DNA of 10,065 nt from assembly GCA_045603285.1 (NCBI GenBank), contig JAZULW010000125.1, forward strand, positions 1 to 10,065, given 5' to 3'. The stretch's first letter is position 1. Every line of letters starts with the position of its first letter. Of this stretch, positions 1-6,935 are shown in pieces. The stretch comes from RGIG3009 sp045603285 (GTDB taxonomy: Bacteria > Bacillota > Clostridia > Oscillospirales > Acutalibacteraceae). The position numbers were made by a program, and so were the translations under genes. The notes below the pieces were generated by a model. The model made no database searches. It saw only the letters and a list, made by a program, of their open reading frames with translations, and was not told the DNA's origin.

Positions 1-451
1 AGCGGTCAGCCAATTTGATGATGATCACGCGGACGTCTTGCGACATCGCCAGCAACATTTTTCGCACGTTTTCCGCTTGTTGTTCTTCCTTTGTGGAAAA
101 AGGCATTTTGGTAATTTTGGTAACACCGTCCACGAGTTGTGCCACCGAAGAACCAAACTCTCGCTCAATGTCCGAAAGTTCCAGTGGGGTATCTTCCACC
201 ACGTCGTGCAACACGGCGGCAATGATGGTTTCGGTATCCATGCCGAGCCCTGCCAAAATAGCCGCCACACGCAAGGGGTGACAAACATAATCGTCTCCCG
301 AATAGCGTTTTTGACCAGCATGCGCTTCACACGCAACCGCAATTGCACGGTCAATGAGTGCAATATCATAGGTCTTTTCGCTTTTCAGCAAACTCTCTCG
401 CAAACTGGCGGCCGCTTGTTCACACGTCATACTGGCTTCGTAAACACTCAC
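1..451 (-). CDS. rel: Bifunctional (p)ppGpp synthetase/hydrolase, N-terminal HD part (partial)
   Basis: This is the first 150 codons of a RelA/SpoT-family protein, which makes and degrades the alarmone (p)ppGpp in the stringent response; the rest lies beyond the window edge. The visible part is the N-terminal HD hydrolase domain. It shows the family pattern AHAGQKRYSG (residues 43-52), a metal-ligand histidine in CHPLRVA (H58), the HD pair in LHDVVEDT (H82, D83, with E86 and D87), LVDGVTK (106-112) and IKLADR (145-150). These hydrolase residues are intact, so a (p)ppGpp-degrading activity is expected; the synthetase domain cannot be seen. The chosen start is GTG at 451-449, preceded by a GGGAGGGG ribosome binding site. 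It overlaps the recJ stop in a GTGA arrangement, which suggests translational coupling. A later in-frame ATG at codon 8 is the alternative start. Identification is very secure; exact start less so. Confidence 0.95.
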   Translation of the reverse strand, partial: MSVYEASMTCEQAAASLRESLLKSEKTYDIALIDRAIAVACEAHAGQKRYSGDDYVCHPLRVAAILAGLGMDTETIIAAVLHDVVEDTPLELSDIEREFGSSVAQLVDGVTKITKMPFSTKEEQQAENVRKMLLAMSQDVRVIIIKLADR

Positions 452-2490
452 ATTCGCCCCTCCCTTTCCTGTAAAAATCGCGCCGTCGGCGTGGCAAAAA
501 GATCGGCTTTTTCCGCCGTTTCGTTCACGATGATACGCATCGCACGGCCGTATTGCCGAACCGCAATGACATTGGCTTCTTGTAACAGTTGTATACACAC
601 GTACACGTCCAAATACGTCGCACCCGAAGATTTTACTGCGTGGTGTAACGCTTCCATATCTCCCTCAAAGGGCGCTCTTTTCAAAAAGCGGTAAAGCGCC
701 ACCGCCATCTCGCGCGGGGGAAGAGCCACCTGCGGCACCGTTTCATCACGGCGCACAATGGCATCGTGTATCGCGGCCGCCGCCAATAATTCTTCTTGGT
801 CGGTATCGCTATAACGCATATCTTTGATGATGACCGATACGGTGACATTGCCGCGGTATTCGTTTTTATCGAGCGTTACGGCCAAATTGACCGTATCCCC
901 CACAACAAAGGGGAACTCGTCTGCCTGCGTAGAGAATTTCATCGCCGTCAGCACACCGCCGTCACGCGAAAGCGTGAGGCGCACGTGTTTGCCGCCGCCC
1001 ACGGAATCTATCTTTTCCAAGCGCATACCGTATAATCCAAACACAGGCATCGGGTTGCCCGCGCCAAACGGTTCCATCACCGACAAGCAATCCAAAAGGT
1101 CGGTCGTGATCTGTGACGGACGCAACCGACAATCCAGCACCAATTCTTCCACAGGCATCGTGGGGTACTGCGCGGCGGCATAGGCATTGATGCGCGCGGA
1201 AAACTCCCCCAGACGCGCGGCCTCCACCGTCACACCCGCGGCTTGTTCGTGCCCACCGAAGCCCAGCAAGCAATCGTCACATGCACACAAGGCCTCGTAC
1301 AACGAAAAACCCTTTACGCTGCGACCCGAGCCACGGGCAATGCCGTCTTTATACGAAAGAACCAACGCGGGTTTTCCGTAACGTTCCAACAACCGCGCCG
1401 CAATGATGCCGAGCACACCGTGGTGCCATCCTTCGCCCCATACGACCAACACACGTTGTGCCAACCGCTTAGGTTCGGCATTCAACTGATGCAGTACTTG
1501 TTCCAAAATTTCGCCTTCCACCGCTTGCCGTTTCGCGTTTAATTCGTGTATCTCGCTTGCAAGCGCACGGGTTTCTTCGTTGTCGTCACCAAGCAACAGT
1601 TCGGCAGCCTTGGTCGGATCGCCCATACGGCCCGCGGCATTGATGCGCGGTGCCAGCGTGAACGCAACGGTAGAAGCGGTTTGCGGACGGTCTGCCGCAC
1701 CGGCAACCTGCCGCAATGCTTGAAGCCCCGCACGCGTTCTCTGTGCGATGCGTTCCAACCCACGGCGAACCAACACGCGGTTGTCGTCCCGAAGCGGCAT
1801 TACGTCTGCCAACGTACCGAGGGCAACCAAGTCGGCAAACCGGTCAAGCACCAAGTCGGCATCGCCTTCCAAAGCGCACAACAACTGAAATGCCACGCCC
1901 ACACCGGCGAAGTCTTTGAATTCACTGGGGCAATCAGCACGGTGCGGATTCACCACCGCCACCGCGTCGGGCAACACAGAAGGCGGCATGTGATGGTCGG
2001 TCACCACCACGTCCATCCCGAGTTGAGCGGCATACGCGATTTCTTCCACCGCGGCTATGCCGTTGTCTACCGTGATGATGAGTTGCACGCCGCGCGCCGC
2101 CATTCGTTCCACCGTATGGCGGTGTAGTCCGTAGCCGTCCCCTTCGCGGTGAGGCAACAGATAGTCCACGCGTGCCCCTTTCAATTTGAGATAAGAATAC
2201 AAAAGCACCGTGGCGGTAACGCCATCTGCATCGTAATCGCCATATACCAGTATGCTTTCGCCGTTATCCATCGCACGTTGGATGCGCTCCACCGCCACGT
2301 CCATATCGGCAAATACATACGGATCACTGTTCAATTCTTCGCCGTTTAAAAAATGCATGGCGCTTGCGGTATCCGTAATGCCACGTCCGGTAAGCAACAA
2401 ACACAACACGGGGTCAAGCCCGCATTCTTCCGAAAGCGAGCCGGCGATCTCTTTATTCAGCGAAAGAAACGTCCAACGTTTATAACTCAT
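448..2490 (-). CDS. recJ: Single-stranded-DNA-specific exonuclease RecJ
   Basis: RecJ degrades single-stranded DNA 5' to 3' in recombinational and base-excision repair. The product has 680 residues from the chosen ATG. DHH-family motifs appear in order: DYDADG (85-90), VDNG (141-144), VTDHH (163-167), AGVGVA (195-200) and PRINAAGRMGD (281-291). The DHHA1 domain follows with GWHHGVLGIIA (354-364), GSGRS (387-391) and GFGGHEQAAG (410-419), and then the OB-fold entry EPFGAGNP (473-480). The tail after about residue 560 resembles the extra C-terminal region of Firmicute RecJ proteins. I chose ATG at 2490 because an AAAGG ribosome binding site sits about ten bases upstream and a sigma-A promoter lies just beyond; an in-frame ATG eight codons earlier has no such site. 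The gene is cotranscribed with rel, which starts inside its stop codon. In Bacillus subtilis, apt lies between recJ and relA; here it does not. Confidence 0.97.
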   Translation of the reverse strand: MSYKRWTFLSLNKEIAGSLSEECGLDPVLCLLLTGRGITDTASAMHFLNGEELNSDPYVFADMDVAVERIQRAMDNGESILVYGDYDADGVTATVLLYSYLKLKGARVDYLLPHREGDGYGLHRHTVERMAARGVQLIITVDNGIAAVEEIAYAAQLGMDVVVTDHHMPPSVLPDAVAVVNPHRADCPSEFKDFAGVGVAFQLLCALEGDADLVLDRFADLVALGTLADVMPLRDDNRVLVRRGLERIAQRTRAGLQALRQVAGAADRPQTASTVAFTLAPRINAAGRMGDPTKAAELLLGDDNEETRALASEIHELNAKRQAVEGEILEQVLHQLNAEPKRLAQRVLVVWGEGWHHGVLGIIAARLLERYGKPALVLSYKDGIARGSGRSVKGFSLYEALCACDDCLLGFGGHEQAAGVTVEAARLGEFSARINAYAAAQYPTMPVEELVLDCRLRPSQITTDLLDCLSVMEPFGAGNPMPVFGLYGMRLEKIDSVGGGKHVRLTLSRDGGVLTAMKFSTQADEFPFVVGDTVNLAVTLDKNEYRGNVTVSVIIKDMRYSDTDQEELLAAAAIHDAIVRRDETVPQVALPPREMAVALYRFLKRAPFEGDMEALHHAVKSSGATYLDVYVCIQLLQEANVIAVRQYGRAMRIIVNETAEKADLFATPTARFLQEREGRM

Positions 2491-2525
2491 ACAGAGAAAA
2501 CCTTTCAAGCACATATAATCAGTTT

Positions 2526-2554
2526 ATTATAACATTCCTTGATGAATTGTTCAA
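2526..2554 (-). promoter_or_regulatory. Sigma-A promoter for recJ-rel
   Basis: On the minus strand a -35 box TTGAAC (2554-2549) and a consensus -10 box TATAAT (2531-2526) are separated by exactly 17 bases. The predicted transcript starts near 2519, leaving a leader of about 30 nucleotides before the ATG at 2490. The position, upstream of recJ and divergent from the next gene, fits a housekeeping promoter for the recJ-rel pair. Confidence 0.75.
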
Positions 2555-2575
2555 CAAAATTCTCGTTTTTGTGTC

Positions 2576-2605
2576 GCATAGTTTCTGCCGTTTGTTGCAT
2601 ATAGT
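2576..2605 (+). promoter_or_regulatory. Possible SigE/SigK-like sporulation promoter
   Basis: GCATAGTT (2576-2583) and CATATAGT (2598-2605) are 14 bases apart, resembling the -35 and -10 elements of mother-cell sporulation sigma factors. No good sigma-A promoter is visible in this 113-base gap for the plus-strand operon. Against it, the predicted start falls at the edge of the ribosome binding site (2611-2618), giving a very short leader. The link to sporulation is an inference supported only by the SpoVB-like gene downstream. Confidence 0.3.
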
Positions 2606-2627
2606 GTGAAGAAAGGTGTGAACTGTT

Positions 2628-3053
2628 ATGAACAACGAATTGAAGTCTCGTATGGCACAGTACGAACAAGAACTGTTGCGTATGCGTTCCAAAGGCAACC
2701 CGAAGCCTCCCGCCGCCGCTCCCTCGCCCGCACCGCCTACGCCGCCACCGCCCGTTTCCCCTTCTTCTACTTTGGCGGTGCGGGTTGTCAGTGCCGAAAA
2801 CGGCATGCCCATTACGGGCGCCATTGTGACCATCGACCGACGCACAGGTGGCGGAAAAGAGCCCATCGCTGTACGGTTTACCGATAAAAACGGTGACATT
2901 GCCGCGTTGACGGTCGCGGCGGAGCAACCAAACACGGTGTATGACCTCACCGTAGCCGCTTCGGGATTTTTCCGCCAAACTGATACGGGAATCGTAGCCG
3001 ACGGTACACCCATTCGCCGCGAGATACGCCTGCTCCCCTTACCTGAACTGTAA
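2628..3053 (+). CDS. Proline-rich protein with carboxypeptidase-regulatory-like domain
   Basis: This 141-residue protein is not one I can name. It has three parts. Residues 1-25 are a charged, probably helical head with no signal peptide or membrane segment. Residues 26-47 are a linker made mostly of proline, alanine and serine, including TPPPPVSP. Residues 48-141 look like a beta-sandwich of the carboxypeptidase-regulatory or Cna-B type: LAVRVVSAENGMPITGAIV, then a FTDKNGD turn, then YDLTVAASGF. Such domains are usually structural or binding modules. The start ATG has a GAAAGGTG ribosome binding site nine bases upstream. The gene is followed after 15 bases by a peptidoglycan-binding protein and then a SpoVB-like flippase, so a role in the cell wall or spore envelope is likely but inferred. 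Without a secretion signal it may act in the cytoplasm, for example on a forespore surface. Confidence 0.8.
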   Translation: MNNELKSRMAQYEQELLRMRSKGNPKPPAAAPSPAPPTPPPPVSPSSTLAVRVVSAENGMPITGAIVTIDRRTGGGKEPIAVRFTDKNGDIAALTVAAEQPNTVYDLTVAASGFFRQTDTGIVADGTPIRREIRLLPLPEL

Positions 3054-3068
3054 AAGGAGAGAACACCC

Positions 3069-3566
3069 ATGAACATCGCTTACATTAAAGACTTGCAACG
3101 GCGCTTGCGTTTCCTTTCTCATATGGATGACCGCTTCCTGTCGGTTACCGTTGACGGCGTTTACGGACCGAACACGGCCTCCGCTGTGCGCGCATTTCAA
3201 CAAGCGGTAGGTCTTTCGGCAAGCGGGACAGCCGATGATGCAACCGTTCGTGCTCTGGAAGAACTGTATAACGACTACGCGCAACTGACCGCCGACCCGC
3301 GCGCCATCTGCCCGTTCCCGTCACCGTATTTTGTCATGCGCGAGGGAGAAAGCAGTACCGCGGTATGGATTTTGCAAGCCATGCTTGCGGAAATATGCGC
3401 ATCCTACACCACACCAAAAGCGCCCACACCCAACGGCGTATTTGACGATGCTACCCGCTTGTGTGTGAAGCACTGGCAAGCCGTATTGGGGTTGCCCGAA
3501 AACGGAGAAGTGGACCGCTTTTGTTGGGATAGTTTGGCCGACGTGTATAATATGAGGTTATTGTGA
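3069..3566 (+). CDS. Protein with two peptidoglycan-binding domains
   Basis: The 165-residue product consists almost entirely of two peptidoglycan_binding_1-type helical repeats. The first (about residues 4-66) carries the hallmark DGVYGPNTASAVRAFQQ, followed by GLSASGTADDAT. The second (about 90-160) carries NGVFDDATRLCVKHWQ followed by GLPENGEVD. There is no catalytic domain, signal peptide or membrane segment, so the protein probably serves as a wall- or cortex-binding adaptor rather than a hydrolase. An AAAGGAGAG ribosome binding site (3053-3061) overlaps the last base of the upstream stop codon. The gene's own stop overlaps the GTG start of the flippase gene by four bases. This tight packing indicates one transcript and coordinated synthesis. 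A phage-tail or endolysin relative is possible, since such repeats also occur there, but no other phage gene is near. Confidence 0.88.
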   Translation: MNIAYIKDLQRRLRFLSHMDDRFLSVTVDGVYGPNTASAVRAFQQAVGLSASGTADDATVRALEELYNDYAQLTADPRAICPFPSPYFVMREGESSTAVWILQAMLAEICASYTTPKAPTPNGVFDDATRLCVKHWQAVLGLPENGEVDRFCWDSLADVYNMRLL

Positions 3567-5110
3567 AACCGACACGTTTTGTTAAAAATACGGTGATCTT
3601 GACGGTCACATCCCTCATTTTACGCACGGTGGGAATCGTATTTCGCATTTATCTGTCGGGGAAAATCGGGTCCGAGGGTATGGGCCTGTATCAGTTGGTG
3701 ATATCCGTTTACGTGTTGGCTTCCACATTTGCCACTTCGGGCATCTCGGTCGCCGTCACACGCTTGGTGGCAGACGAACTGGTACGGGGAACGGCGCATT
3801 CGGTACGTCACGTACTGCGGCGTTCACTGCTGTTGGGGGGATTGCTCGGCCTTGTTTCGGCGCTGTTATTTTTCTTCGGCGCGGACTATATCGGCGCACG
3901 ATTCGTGGACGATATACGCGCGATACCCGCCCTCAAAATGATGGCGTTTTCCCTGCCGTCGATGGGAATCTCCGCGTGCCTAAAAGGGTATTTTTCCGCG
4001 CGACGCAAGGTGAATTATCCCGCCATTTCACAGTTGTTGGAACAAGCCGTACGCATCGGGCTTATCTTCTTTATTTTCTATCGTTTTACGGCATTGGGGC
4101 TTGAAAAAGCGTGCTTAGCGGTTATGTTTGGCGACACGGTAGCGGAATGGCTCTCTTGCTTGTTTGTTGCGGTGAGCTACCGGCGCGACCGCCGCACGTT
4201 GCAACGGGAAATACCGCACACTCATACCGCACAAAAGCGCCCTTCCGTGGTACGACAACTACTCACCATTGCCGCCCCCATCACCGCAGGTCGCTACCTC
4301 AACAGTGTGTTGCGAACGGTGGAAACGATATTGGTGCCGTCCCGTATTGCGCAGTTCTGTGGCTCGCGGGAATCGGCGCTTTCACAGTTTGGCGCCTTAA
4401 AAGGGATGGCGTTGCCGCTGATTTTCTTCCCCGCTTCCTTCCTATCGGCGATGTCTTCTCTGCTCATTCCCGAACTTTCTTCCGCCGCCGTGCGCGACGA
4501 CCGCGACGGCATTCGCCGTATGACGGAAAAATCGCTGCAAGTGACCCTCGGTGCTTCCATCTTGATCGCGGCGGTATTTACGGTTTTTGCTGAAGAACTT
4601 GGTCTATTGTTTTATAACAGCCGTGAGGTGGGGGTATATTTGCGCGTGCTGGCGCCGCTTACTCCCATTATGTATGCCGAAAGTATTGTCGACGGCATGC
4701 TGAAAGGCTTGAATCAACAAATGCGCTCGCTCACGTACAGTGTGACCGATTCTGCCGTGCGCATCGTGTTGATATGGGCCATTGTGCCGCGGCAAGGCAT
4801 GGGCGGATTTTTGTTTATTATGGTAATCAGCAACTTGCTTACCTCGTTTTTAAATCTCGGCCGTCTTCTGACCGTCACGGCTTTGAGACCAAACTGGGGG
4901 CAAACGGTGATAAAACCGCTGCTCGCAGCCGTCATCGCTTCGGCAGGGGCCCTTATGCTCACGTCTTGTTTAAGCAAAACCGCGCTGCCGACACTTGCCG
5001 TAACCGGCATCGGCATAGGGGGCTTGTGTATCTTCTACGGATTTTTGACCTATGCGTTTGGTTGCGCAATTCCTCTTGACATCCTGCGCAAAAAGGGGTA
5101 TGATAGGTGA
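3563..5110 (+). CDS. spoVB: SpoVB-like flippase (MOP superfamily)
   Basis: This 515-residue membrane protein belongs to the multidrug/oligosaccharidyl-lipid/polysaccharide exporter superfamily. SpoVB and its relatives flip lipid-linked precursors, in SpoVB's case for spore cortex peptidoglycan. The length is close to that of Bacillus SpoVB. Diagnostic stretches are RTVGIVFRIYLSGKIGSEGMG (21-41, first helix and following loop), SGISVAVTRLVADE (59-72) and GYFSARRKVNYPAISQLLEQ (142-161). Many hydrophobic segments follow to the C terminus, consistent with about fourteen helices. The GTG start at 3563 overlaps the previous stop codon (GTGA), and TGAGG (3553-3557) is a suitable ribosome binding site. 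The association with two wall-binding-type genes supports an envelope role. Firmicutes also carry paralogs such as MurJ-type YtgP, so the sporulation assignment is probable, not certain. The last codons contain the promoter of the downstream tRNA. Confidence 0.88.
   Translation: MKPTRFVKNTVILTVTSLILRTVGIVFRIYLSGKIGSEGMGLYQLVISVYVLASTFATSGISVAVTRLVADELVRGTAHSVRHVLRRSLLLGGLLGLVSALLFFFGADYIGARFVDDIRAIPALKMMAFSLPSMGISACLKGYFSARRKVNYPAISQLLEQAVRIGLIFFIFYRFTALGLEKACLAVMFGDTVAEWLSCLFVAVSYRRDRRTLQREIPHTHTAQKRPSVVRQLLTIAAPITAGRYLNSVLRTVETILVPSRIAQFCGSRESALSQFGALKGMALPLIFFPASFLSAMSSLLIPELSSAAVRDDRDGIRRMTEKSLQVTLGASILIAAVFTVFAEELGLLFYNSREVGVYLRVLAPLTPIMYAESIVDGMLKGLNQQMRSLTYSVTDSAVRIVLIWAIVPRQGMGGFLFIMVISNLLTSFLNLGRLLTVTALRPNWGQTVIKPLLAAVIASAGALMLTSCLSKTALPTLAVTGIGIGGLCIFYGFLTYAFGCAIPLDILRKKGYDR
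5076..5104 (+). promoter_or_regulatory. Promoter of tRNA-Leu inside the flippase gene
   Basis: A perfect -35 box TTGACA (5076-5081), a 17-base spacer and TATGAT as -10 box (5099-5104) lie inside the last twelve codons of the flippase gene. Transcription would begin near 5111, six bases before the mature tRNA 5' end. The match and spacing are close to ideal for sigma-A, as expected for a stable RNA gene. Confidence 0.85.
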
Positions 5111-5116
5111 GCACCC

Positions 5117-5203
5117 GCCGCTGTGGTGGAATCGGCAGACACAAGGGACTTAAAATCCCTCGGGGGCAACTCCGTACCGGTTCAAGTCCGGTCAGCGGCA
5201 CCA
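5117..5203 (+). tRNA. tRNA-Leu (anticodon UAA)
   Basis: The 87-nucleotide gene folds as a class II tRNA. The acceptor stem pairs GCCGCTG (5117-5123) with CAGCGGC (5193-5199), followed by discriminator A and an encoded CCA (5201-5203). The anticodon stem-loop is AGGGA-CTTAAAA-TCCCT, placing TAA at 5151-5153, which reads UUA and possibly UUG leucine codons. A long variable arm (GGGGGCAACTCC region) and the T arm ACCGG-TTCAAGT-CCGGT (5176-5192) are clear. It starts only six bases after the flippase stop codon and has its own promoter and terminator. Confidence 0.98.
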
Positions 5204-5211
5204 AAGCATTC

Positions 5212-5251
5212 AAACCCGAACCTTTTACCGATTGGTGAAACGTTCGGGTTT
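5212..5251 (+). terminator. Intrinsic terminator after tRNA-Leu
   Basis: AAACCCGAAC (5212-5221) pairs perfectly with GTTCGGGTTT (5242-5251). An inner stem, TTTTACC with GGTGAAA around a GATT loop, extends the hairpin after one C-C mismatch. It is followed by TGTTGTTTTCTT. The position nine bases after the tRNA 3' end fits a terminator for the tRNA and any flippase read-through. Confidence 0.85.
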
Positions 5252-5287
5252 GTTGTTTTCTTAAAAGATGTTAAATAGCCTTTGTTT

Positions 5288-5322
5288 GTGGCAGTACAGA
5301 GTGTTTTGTTCTGTACTGCCAC
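5288..5322. repeat. Perfect 13-bp inverted repeat with 9-base loop
   Basis: GTGGCAGTACAGA (5288-5300) is the exact reverse complement of TCTGTACTGCCAC (5310-5322), with loop GTGTTTTGT. It sits 37 bases after the tRNA terminator and about 40 bases before the broken membrane-protein gene. It could be a second terminator (a T-rich TTCTTCGTTTC follows), an operator, or the end of a lost mobile element. The sequence alone does not decide. Confidence 0.8.
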
Positions 5323-5364
5323 TTCTTCGTTTCAATGAATTTCACACATAAAGGAGATTTTGAA

Positions 5365-5923
5365 ATGAAGACTAAAAAAGCATCTAAAACTAATACAAGA
5401 TCAAGAATCATTTTCTTTGCTATCGCACTTACATATAACCTACTGCTTGGCTTGTATCTGAAAGACTTTCTTGTGCTTTCACCTATACTGTTGACGTTCT
5501 ATTTGCTATCAGCATTGCCGACCTTATTTTTCGTCCTGAAAATACGGTCAACACCTATGCGGGCGGTCGTGCTTATTGTCCTTTTTTAGTAATGGCAATG
5601 AGCATAGTTTGTTCTGTTTCTTGCCGCAGACTTCTTCCGTTGTTGACTTTTATTGTAACGGCTATTGAAATGATGTACTTTGGTGTTGTCGACAATAGTT
5701 CCGGCAAAGACAAACCGCCTATGAAAATCACCGTTGTGATTGATCAGCATACGAAAAAAACGAAGTATCTCTTTTGCTACCGCCTGATACCGTCATCGTT
5801 CTTTTGACAGAACCCGCAAACGAGTATCCTCTGAAAAACGGCAAGACCACGTATTATGTTTGCCAAGGACACCGTTGTTTGCCGCCGACCAACAATTTGA
5901 ATGAATGCATCCCTTTTAGCTAA
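5365..5923 (+). pseudogene. Small four-helix membrane protein, broken by two frameshifts
   Basis: Translation starts at ATG 5365 behind a good AAGGAG site (5351-5356) but stops at TAG 5587-5589 after 74 residues. The coding pattern then continues one frame back through residues such as LVMAMSIVCSV, up to about 5760. It shifts one frame back again to give VSLLLPPDTVIVLLTEPANE and a stop at 5921-5923. The breaks fall at a run of six T (5582-5587) and a run of seven A (5754-5760). Adding one base to each run restores a single frame of about 186 residues. The restored protein has a basic N terminus, four hydrophobic segments (about residues 14-32, 36-57, 64-82 and 86-106) and a soluble tail of about 75 residues. 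I do not recognise the family. Either this is a true pseudogene or the runs are under-called in the assembly. Base composition is visibly more AT-rich than in the neighbours. Confidence 0.7.
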
Positions 5924-5951
5924 CACTAGAAAAAGAAAAGGAGGGATGGAT

Positions 5952-6077
5952 ATGGGCGAAAACAAAACGAGCAAGAAAACCGAAACTTCAAAGGGACTGA
6001 CAAAACCCGGCAATATCAAGGGAAAAATTGAAGTATCCGATACTCGTGAACGCCGAGACGGCCCCGGCGGAAATTGA
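5952..6077 (+). CDS. Small basic hydrophilic protein upstream of catalase
   Basis: This 41-residue protein is preceded by a near-perfect AAGGAGG ribosome binding site (5938-5944), seven bases before the ATG; an in-frame ATG two codons earlier is too close to that site. It has seven lysines, three arginines, four glutamates and two aspartates, with no cysteine and no hydrophobic segment. Its order is a Lys/Thr/Ser-rich first half, a short IKGKIEVS stretch that could form a beta strand, and a DTRERRDGPGG tail. It is probably largely disordered. It lies 32 bases before the manganese catalase gene and is probably cotranscribed with it. Function unknown; the strong ribosome binding site and the change back to a normal coding composition argue that it is a real gene. 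Confidence 0.72.
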   Translation: MGENKTSKKTETSKGLTKPGNIKGKIEVSDTRERRDGPGGN

Positions 6078-6109
6078 AACCGATGTGTTGATAAGGAGGT
6101 CATCATACC

Positions 6110-6775
6110 ATGTTCAAACACGAAAAGATGCTTTTTCATCCCGTGGAGGTAGAAAAAGCCAATCCGCAATATGCGGCTCTTTTGCAGGAACAACTTGGTG
6201 GCGGTAACGGTGAACTGAAAGCGGCTATGCAGTATATGTCGCAAAGTTTTCGCATCAAAGACCCCGAGATAAAAGATCTGTTTTTGGATATCGCCGCAGA
6301 AGAATTGGGACACATGGAAATGGTTGCGCAAACCATCAACCTGTTAAACGGGCACGATGTTGACGCAACGCAGGTGTCATCAGGAGAAATCCAGTCGCAC
6401 GTGATTCTCGGTCTGAATCCCGGACTGATCAATGCTTCCGGTTACTCTTGGACCGCGGATTACGTTACAGTTACGGGAGATTTGTGTGCCGACCTTTTGA
6501 GCAACATCGCATCCGAACAGCGCGCAAAAGTAGTATACGAATATCTGTATCGCCAGATCGAAGACAAAAAGGTGCGTGAGACCATTGATTTTTTGTTGAA
6601 CCGAGAGGAAGCGCACAATCAACTGTTCCGCGACGCCTTTAATAAGGTTCAACAGTCCGGCTCCAACCGCGATTTTGGAACCACGCAAGCGGCGAAAATG
6701 TATTTTTCCATGTCAGATCCCGGCCCCAATGCCTTTGCGAACGGCGAAACAAAGCCCGTTTCTTTCAACAAATAA
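6110..6775 (+). CDS. Manganese catalase
   Basis: This 221-residue protein is a non-heme, dimanganese catalase that disproportionates hydrogen peroxide to water and oxygen in the cytoplasm; the family also includes spore coat protein CotJC. It is a ferritin-like four-helix bundle with the expected metal ligands: E35 (GGNGELKAAM), E65 and H68 (AAEELGHME), E136 (ASEQRAKV) and E166 with H169 (REEAHNQ). The family stretch SGYSWTADYVTVTGDL is at 110-125. The tail is shorter than in the Lactobacillus plantarum enzyme and ends in a PGPNAFANGE segment of the kind I associate with clostridial members. An AAGGAGGT ribosome binding site (6093-6100) lies nine bases before the ATG. It probably forms an operon with the small basic protein upstream. 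No Fur/PerR-type box was seen upstream, so control may be by another route, such as sporulation or general stress. Confidence 0.95.
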   Translation: MFKHEKMLFHPVEVEKANPQYAALLQEQLGGGNGELKAAMQYMSQSFRIKDPEIKDLFLDIAAEELGHMEMVAQTINLLNGHDVDATQVSSGEIQSHVILGLNPGLINASGYSWTADYVTVTGDLCADLLSNIASEQRAKVVYEYLYRQIEDKKVRETIDFLLNREEAHNQLFRDAFNKVQQSGSNRDFGTTQAAKMYFSMSDPGPNAFANGETKPVSFNK

Positions 6776-6778
6776 AAG

Positions 6779-6825
6779 GAAACAACCTCGCAGCAGTTGA
6801 TTTTACAACTCGGCGAGGTTGTTTC
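6779..6825. terminator. Bidirectional intrinsic terminator
   Basis: GAAACAACCTCGC (6779-6791) pairs perfectly with GCGAGGTTGTTTC (6813-6825), and an inner stem AGTTG/CAACT extends the hairpin. On the plus strand it begins three bases after the catalase stop codon and is followed by TTTG. On the minus strand it is followed by CCTTTTATTT, so it can also end transcription of the convergent oxidoreductase gene. Confidence 0.85.
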
Positions 6826-6935
6826 TTTGAGCACGATGTATTTTTTGTTGATACGGTTTCAGGGGGACGGACAGCCGAACAACCACACGCGGTTACACAT
6901 AAACGATAGCAATCGACATAACAGGCGGCGAAAGT

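Noticed and set aside
38..694. Plus-strand open frame across rel and recJ
   Set aside because: It is antisense to two clearly identified genes and has no recognisable domain or ribosome binding site.
5580..5592. Programmed -1 frameshift at TTTTTTA
   Set aside because: The heptamer is the classic type, but its codon phase is wrong for the upstream reading frame. A second shift 170 bases later also points to decay or base-calling errors rather than programmed recoding.
5897..5926. Possible promoter TTGAAT/TAACAC for the small protein and catalase genes
   Set aside because: The -10 match is poor and the spacing is 18; I saw no convincing promoter in this stretch.
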